DNA from: Lachnotalea sp. AF33-28
Lineage (GTDB): Bacteria; Bacillota; Clostridia; Lachnospirales; Lachnospiraceae
Length of the DNA stretch: 64,000 bases
Assembly (NCBI RefSeq): GCF_003477885.1
Contig: NZ_QUEE01000011.1
Coordinates: forward strand, 1-64,000
Direction of reading: 5' to 3'
Shown: in pieces, positions 63,772 through 64,000 of the stretch
Position numbering within the stretch: the first letter of the stretch is position 1
How the letters are laid out: each line of letters starts with the position of its first letter
Notes under the pieces: model-generated
What the model saw: the letters and a program-made list of their open reading frames with translations, nothing else
The model's database searches: none
Told to the model about the DNA's origin: nothing
Made by a program: the position numbers and the translations under genes

Positions 63772-64000
63772 ATGAGCATGATTGGCAGGGAATACCCTTC
63801 GGAAATTGTTAAATATCAGGACCCCAAGACTGGAAAAGAGATCACACAGCTTACCACAGGACACCAGAATGTACATATGTACTTCACGGATAACTCTTTT
63901 ACGACCGGTGACAGAGAGATTTATTTCACCTCCACCAGGCCTTATGAGGATCAGGAAAGATCCAATTTATTTAAAATGGATCTGGAAACAGGAATCATGA
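63772..64000 (+). CDS. Probable oligogalacturonate lyase (PL22-like), cut by the window end
   Basis: Only the first 76 residues are present. MIGREYPSEIVKYQDPKTGK, EITQLTTGHQNVHMYFTDNS and YFTSTRPYEDQERSNLFKMDLETG resemble the start of the beta-propeller oligogalacturonate lyase family. The ATG at 63772 follows GAGGAGA. If the assignment is right, the upstream transporter may import pectin fragments. With so little sequence, another WD40-like protein is possible. Confidence 0.55.
   Translation, partial: MSMIGREYPSEIVKYQDPKTGKEITQLTTGHQNVHMYFTDNSFTTGDREIYFTSTRPYEDQERSNLFKMDLETGIM

Overview
The window looks like the chromosome of a gut-type anaerobic Firmicute, probably a Lachnospiraceae-like clostridium. 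I infer this from the gene families (YitT, LplB/YtcP-type sugar ABC systems with YesN-like AraC sensors, Tn1549-like conjugation genes) and the clostridial style of the proteins. No rRNA, tRNA or CRISPR array was seen, so the species is not fixed.

Layout. (1) 1-8.9 kb, host: a coiled-coil protein built of 14-residue repeats, an AraC regulator divergent from an L-fucose operon (fucI, a RhaB-family kinase, fucU), a GntR/membrane-protein pair with a perfect 15-bp operator-like palindrome, and a YitT-family protein. (2) 9.2-54.4 kb: a vanD-type glycopeptide-resistance cluster in the order vanR-vanS-vanY-vanH-vanD-vanX. Its response-regulator gene vanR is cut in two by a 39.5-kb integrative and conjugative element (ICE, about 9,804-49,270). 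(3) Inside the ICE: a TndX-like large serine recombinase at the left end, a regulatory/sigma module, a cargo block of ABC and ECF transport genes with its own AraC regulator (13.3-20.7 kb) resembling siderophore uptake loci, and then a Tn1549-type mobilisation and type IV secretion module (mobC, relaxase, NlpC/P60, VirB4, PrgI, two DNA methyltransferases, SpoVG-like protein, VirB6, Maff2, VirD4, PcfB, ArdA, ParB-like). (4) Inside the ICE's maff2 gene sits a second element of 9.5 kb (34,195-43,698). It is an integrative mobilizable element with its own serine recombinase, TnpW, DnaC-like and replication-initiator proteins, MobA/MobC, and a low-GC HelD-like helicase with a winged-helix regulator. 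(5) 54.4-64 kb, host: an orphan winged-helix regulator, thioredoxin, and a carbohydrate ABC system (AraC-type membrane sensor, two solute-binding lipoproteins, two permeases) running into a probable oligogalacturonate lyase that is cut by the window edge.

How it fits together. Both insertions are scarless at the reading-frame level: joining the ends at the shared dinucleotide (GA for the ICE, GC for the nested element) rebuilds an uninterrupted 232-codon vanR and 72-codon maff2. The arrangement is a two-tier nest. The inner element disables a transfer gene of the outer one, and the outer element disables the activator of the vancomycin-resistance operon. Excision would reverse each block.

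The ICE backbone carries 14 copies of a 23-bp palindrome, CTTCGGGACA-N3-TGTCCCGAAG, at gene boundaries and in protein linkers. It is absent from the cargo, the nested element and the host DNA. Its function is unknown to me, and it is the strongest unexplained signal here. A candidate oriT block (CTTGTTGGGGAG...CCCCAAACCC) occurs once in the ICE and once in the nested element.
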